From Tetmemena sp. SeJ-2015 (Eukaryota; Ciliophora; Spirotrichea; Sporadotrichida; Oxytrichidae), in the NCBI GenBank assembly GCA_027382625.1, contig JAJKFJ010022123.1, forward strand, positions 29,612 through 93,611: a stretch of DNA of 64,000 nt, written 5' to 3'. The notes under the pieces are model-generated. The model worked only from the letters and a program-made list of their open reading frames with translations. It made no database searches and was not told where the DNA came from. Of the stretch, positions 61,548 through 64,000 are shown in pieces. Every line of letters begins with the position of its first letter. Position 1 is the stretch's first letter. The translations under genes and the position numbers were made by a program.

Positions 61548-63099
61548 AAAGAAAATTTAGCTCAAAATATTAGTAATAAAGGATTATAATAATATTTAAA
61601 CAATTTTTAAATCAAAATTAAAATTAATTGCAATCAGTCCTTTTCATTTTATTTTGCTCCGATATTTTATATCAAAATTAATGAATGACAAATTAGTGAA
61701 ATCTAAGGATGATCTAAATATTTAAAGGTAAAGTGATAAATATAAAAGTTATTCAAGTTTAGTAAATAATAAAATAATTTGTGGATATTATTGTATTCAC
61801 CACTTATTTTTGTACATAAAGTTTTATGTAGCTTGAAACTAAATTATATCTGCATTATATTTACCCAAATAGCAACTCAAACTTCAATTATCATTTGCAA
61901 TTTTAATTGAGAAAAAAATCTACTTAAGTTTTAAATAAATGATTTAAAATTATCAAATAATTTAATCCTATTTTTCTCAATTTATATTATATTAAAAAAA
62001 TAATAGCAAAGTGTTCCTGTACATTTTTATTAGATTAGAAATATATGATTCCCTTTAAGAAGGAATATAAATCTAAGACAGGAAAAATAAAAACAAGAAA
62101 CTAAATTAATTTTTACAATTAATTTTGATTTTTAGATAATTAGATTATAAAGATAAAATTAATTGTTTTATTTCAATTTCTATTTTAAAGATTTGATGAA
62201 CTAAGATAAAAGATGATGAAAGATATTGAGCAATATTTTAATCAAGTTAATTTATTCCTAATTATTGAGGTGTATGGATTTTATTCCTATTCTAATTTTC
62301 AAAATATTTTTCTCTTTAATAAGAAATATATTCTTGAAACTCAAGAATAAAATATTTAGATTAAAATTTAAATTATTTTATGTTAGAATGAATTTGAAGT
62401 TTTTTGAAGTGCTCCAGAAATTAAAATATTAAAAATAAGCCACAAGAGATGCCTTAAGATTCAAATTATTCCCTTTTTTCAATCAACGATAATTAATTAG
62501 TATTCATCTTTAAATATTATTTTAATTTCTTTTTTTACAATCTACCTAAACCATAAACCATAATCCATAATTATTTAATTATAAATTTTCATTGTATTTC
62601 TCAATTCAAATTGCAATATTAAAATATTATTCTATATAAATTATTATTATTTTTTTAATTAATTAATTTTTGTTAAGTTTTCATATATTTTTAATTTTCA
62701 GTGTTTTAATTTTTTAAGAATTTAAAATTTTGAATTTATTTTTAGCTTTGAGATTATAAATGCTATTAAAACATAAAGTTAACTTTTTAAAAAATATTTT
62801 ATTACTGTGGCTCGTTTAAATATTTTTTTCTACTCCTGATTGCAGTATCTTGATTTAAAACAAGAGAATCCATACAGCATAATGATGATTTAGTGACATT
62901 ATAAAATGACAACAAAATTCATAACTTAGCCCAAGAAACTTAGAAAAGGAAGATAACTTTCAGTTAATCCAATAAAAAGGACAACAAAATAAAGCTGAAT
63001 TTTCAGCAAAGAAAAAAATTCTGCGATTAAAAAAAATAAATATTGTTTATGCTTATATCAACTGCTAATAGTTATCTCATTATTTATGTATCTAACGAA
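61548..63099. other. A+T-rich spacer, nothing recognised
   Basis: No repeat or coding pocket seen. Confidence 0.5.
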
Positions 63100-63530
63100 G
63101 CTGAGAGATAGCTGACTGCGAGATATCAGAGGAGGCCGTCGCAAGATTTGTGATGATGCCAACAGATCCAAAGGCCAAGGGGACAAAGGAACAGACTTAC
63201 CTACTGTGAGAACATAGCTCGTTCCACTACATAAGGAGGAGAGTGAGCTCTATCAGATCTCTCTGCTTCACATTAAGCATAGGCATCCTAGGCAACCAAT
63301 GTTTCCGAGGAATCATGCCCTTAGTCAGGTTGGCTTGAACTGCAGAGATTTATTGCTATTGCATTGTTCTGCATGTAACAGCGTTCGAGTCCTCTTGCGG
63401 GAATCGGGAGTATTTAATCACTGGTAGCAGTAAACAGGCTAGAAACTAACTAGTATGCAACAAAAGGATTTTAACTCTATAAGGAGTAAGCCCTTACCTA
63501 ATAGAACAGGTTCGTTATGAATTAGGTTTC
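63100..63530 (+). mobile_element. Unclassified G+C-richer element with a box-B-like motif
   Basis: About 430 bp, standing out in composition like family B but without its ends. It contains CAGCGTTCGAGTCCTCTTGC (63,380), close to a tRNA T arm, and CCTTAGTCAGGTTGGC about 60 nt upstream where a box A would lie; the acceptor arms do not pair. No target duplication or second copy was found in the window. A tRNA-derived SINE is the likeliest explanation. Confidence 0.4.
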
Positions 63531-64000
63531 ATAAGTCGAAATTAAAATTTATGTCATGTATTTAATCTGTTTTTGCCATAAAATTATGCATAAAATTAGT
63601 TAAATTTACCTCTTAAATATAGTAGCCTCGGAACAAGAAACAAACATAATTTGATTTGAATTAGAAGTTTCTATTTTTTAATTTAATTAAGAAAGTTCAT
63701 ATTAAATAAATATTTTTAAATCAAGTTTCTAAGGTTCTAACTAATAGCTAAAGAGTTAATTATTTTATTTTATTATTACAGAAAATACAAGTTCTCTTCA
63801 TCTACATGATTTGGATATAGTAATTATATAAAATATTACATTGAGAATTATATTATTCAATTAATTTATTATTTGAAATTAATATTTAATTTTTCATGAA
63901 ATTATGATTCTTTACTAATGAATTAAGAAGCAAAGTTAAAATTCATTTAATCATTATAGATCCTGGAGTTAAAGTATTATTTCTTTTAAAAAAAAAACTT
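63531..64000. other. A+T-rich end of window, nothing recognised
   Basis: No feature supported. Confidence 0.5.

Noticed and set aside
1..64000. CRISPR arrays, bacterial operons, ribosome binding sites, rRNA genes, telomere repeats
   Set aside because: None seen. The gene structure with introns, U6 RNA and UAR=Gln shows a ciliate nuclear origin, and no C4A4- or C4A2-type telomere run is present.

Overview
The window looks like germline (micronuclear) DNA of a ciliate. It is about 80% A+T, almost empty of intact genes, full of degraded mobile elements, and its one clear gene can be read only if UAA and UAG mean glutamine. That gene, an ADP-ribosylglycohydrolase of 444 codons, is cut into four germline segments by three internal eliminated sequences (IESs) of about 29, 4,800 and 26 bp. 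Each IES is flanked by a short direct repeat (TAAG, TAAAAA, CTATT), and each repeat contains TA. Removing the three IESs and three GT-AG introns of 58-68 nt gives one exact open frame ending in UGA. Introns this long argue against Paramecium. Pointer-like repeats and UAR=Gln would fit a hypotrich or another ciliate with TA-centred excision. I cannot name the species.

Layout. 1-650: U6 snRNA on the minus strand, with a duplicated 3' half and flank and a family-A repeat between the copies. 815-7196: the split ADP-ribosylglycohydrolase. Its 4.8-kb IES carries an unknown minus-strand gene (1969-3540) and a 1.5-kb retroposon-like element with a perfect 15-bp target duplication and two overlapping 244-residue ORFs, the second with a PCNA-binding (PIP) motif. 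7.2-64 kb: A+T-rich, apparently germline-limited DNA holding at least six interspersed repeat families. A (about 400 bp) has six copies. B (0.5-0.8 kb, SINE-like) has three copies, two with target duplications, one nested in another repeat. There is a tRNA-like SINE (two copies), a repeat holding a broken ubiquitin sequence (two copies), short elements with terminal inverted repeats, and a near-perfect 1.53-kb palindrome at 56,540-58,072. A few G+C-richer islands (18.4-19.2, 21.5-22.0, 41.9-42.2, 47.6-48.2 kb) may be coding. Three homopolymer-dominated blocks (38.5-39.3, 43.65-44.65, 48.3-49.9 kb) may be natural low-complexity DNA or poorly resolved assembly.

How the parts relate. The ADP-ribosylglycohydrolase is the only part that clearly belongs in the somatic genome. 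The rest reads as DNA destined for elimination, where elements have nested and decayed. Several open frames there contain isolated in-frame UGA codons. These can be explained by short introns, by decay, or by UGA being read as an amino acid; the sequence alone does not decide.

Limits. In DNA this rich in A+T, with only UGA as stop, long open frames arise by chance. Coding calls outside the ADP-ribosylglycohydrolase, its IES gene and the retroposon-like element are therefore tentative.
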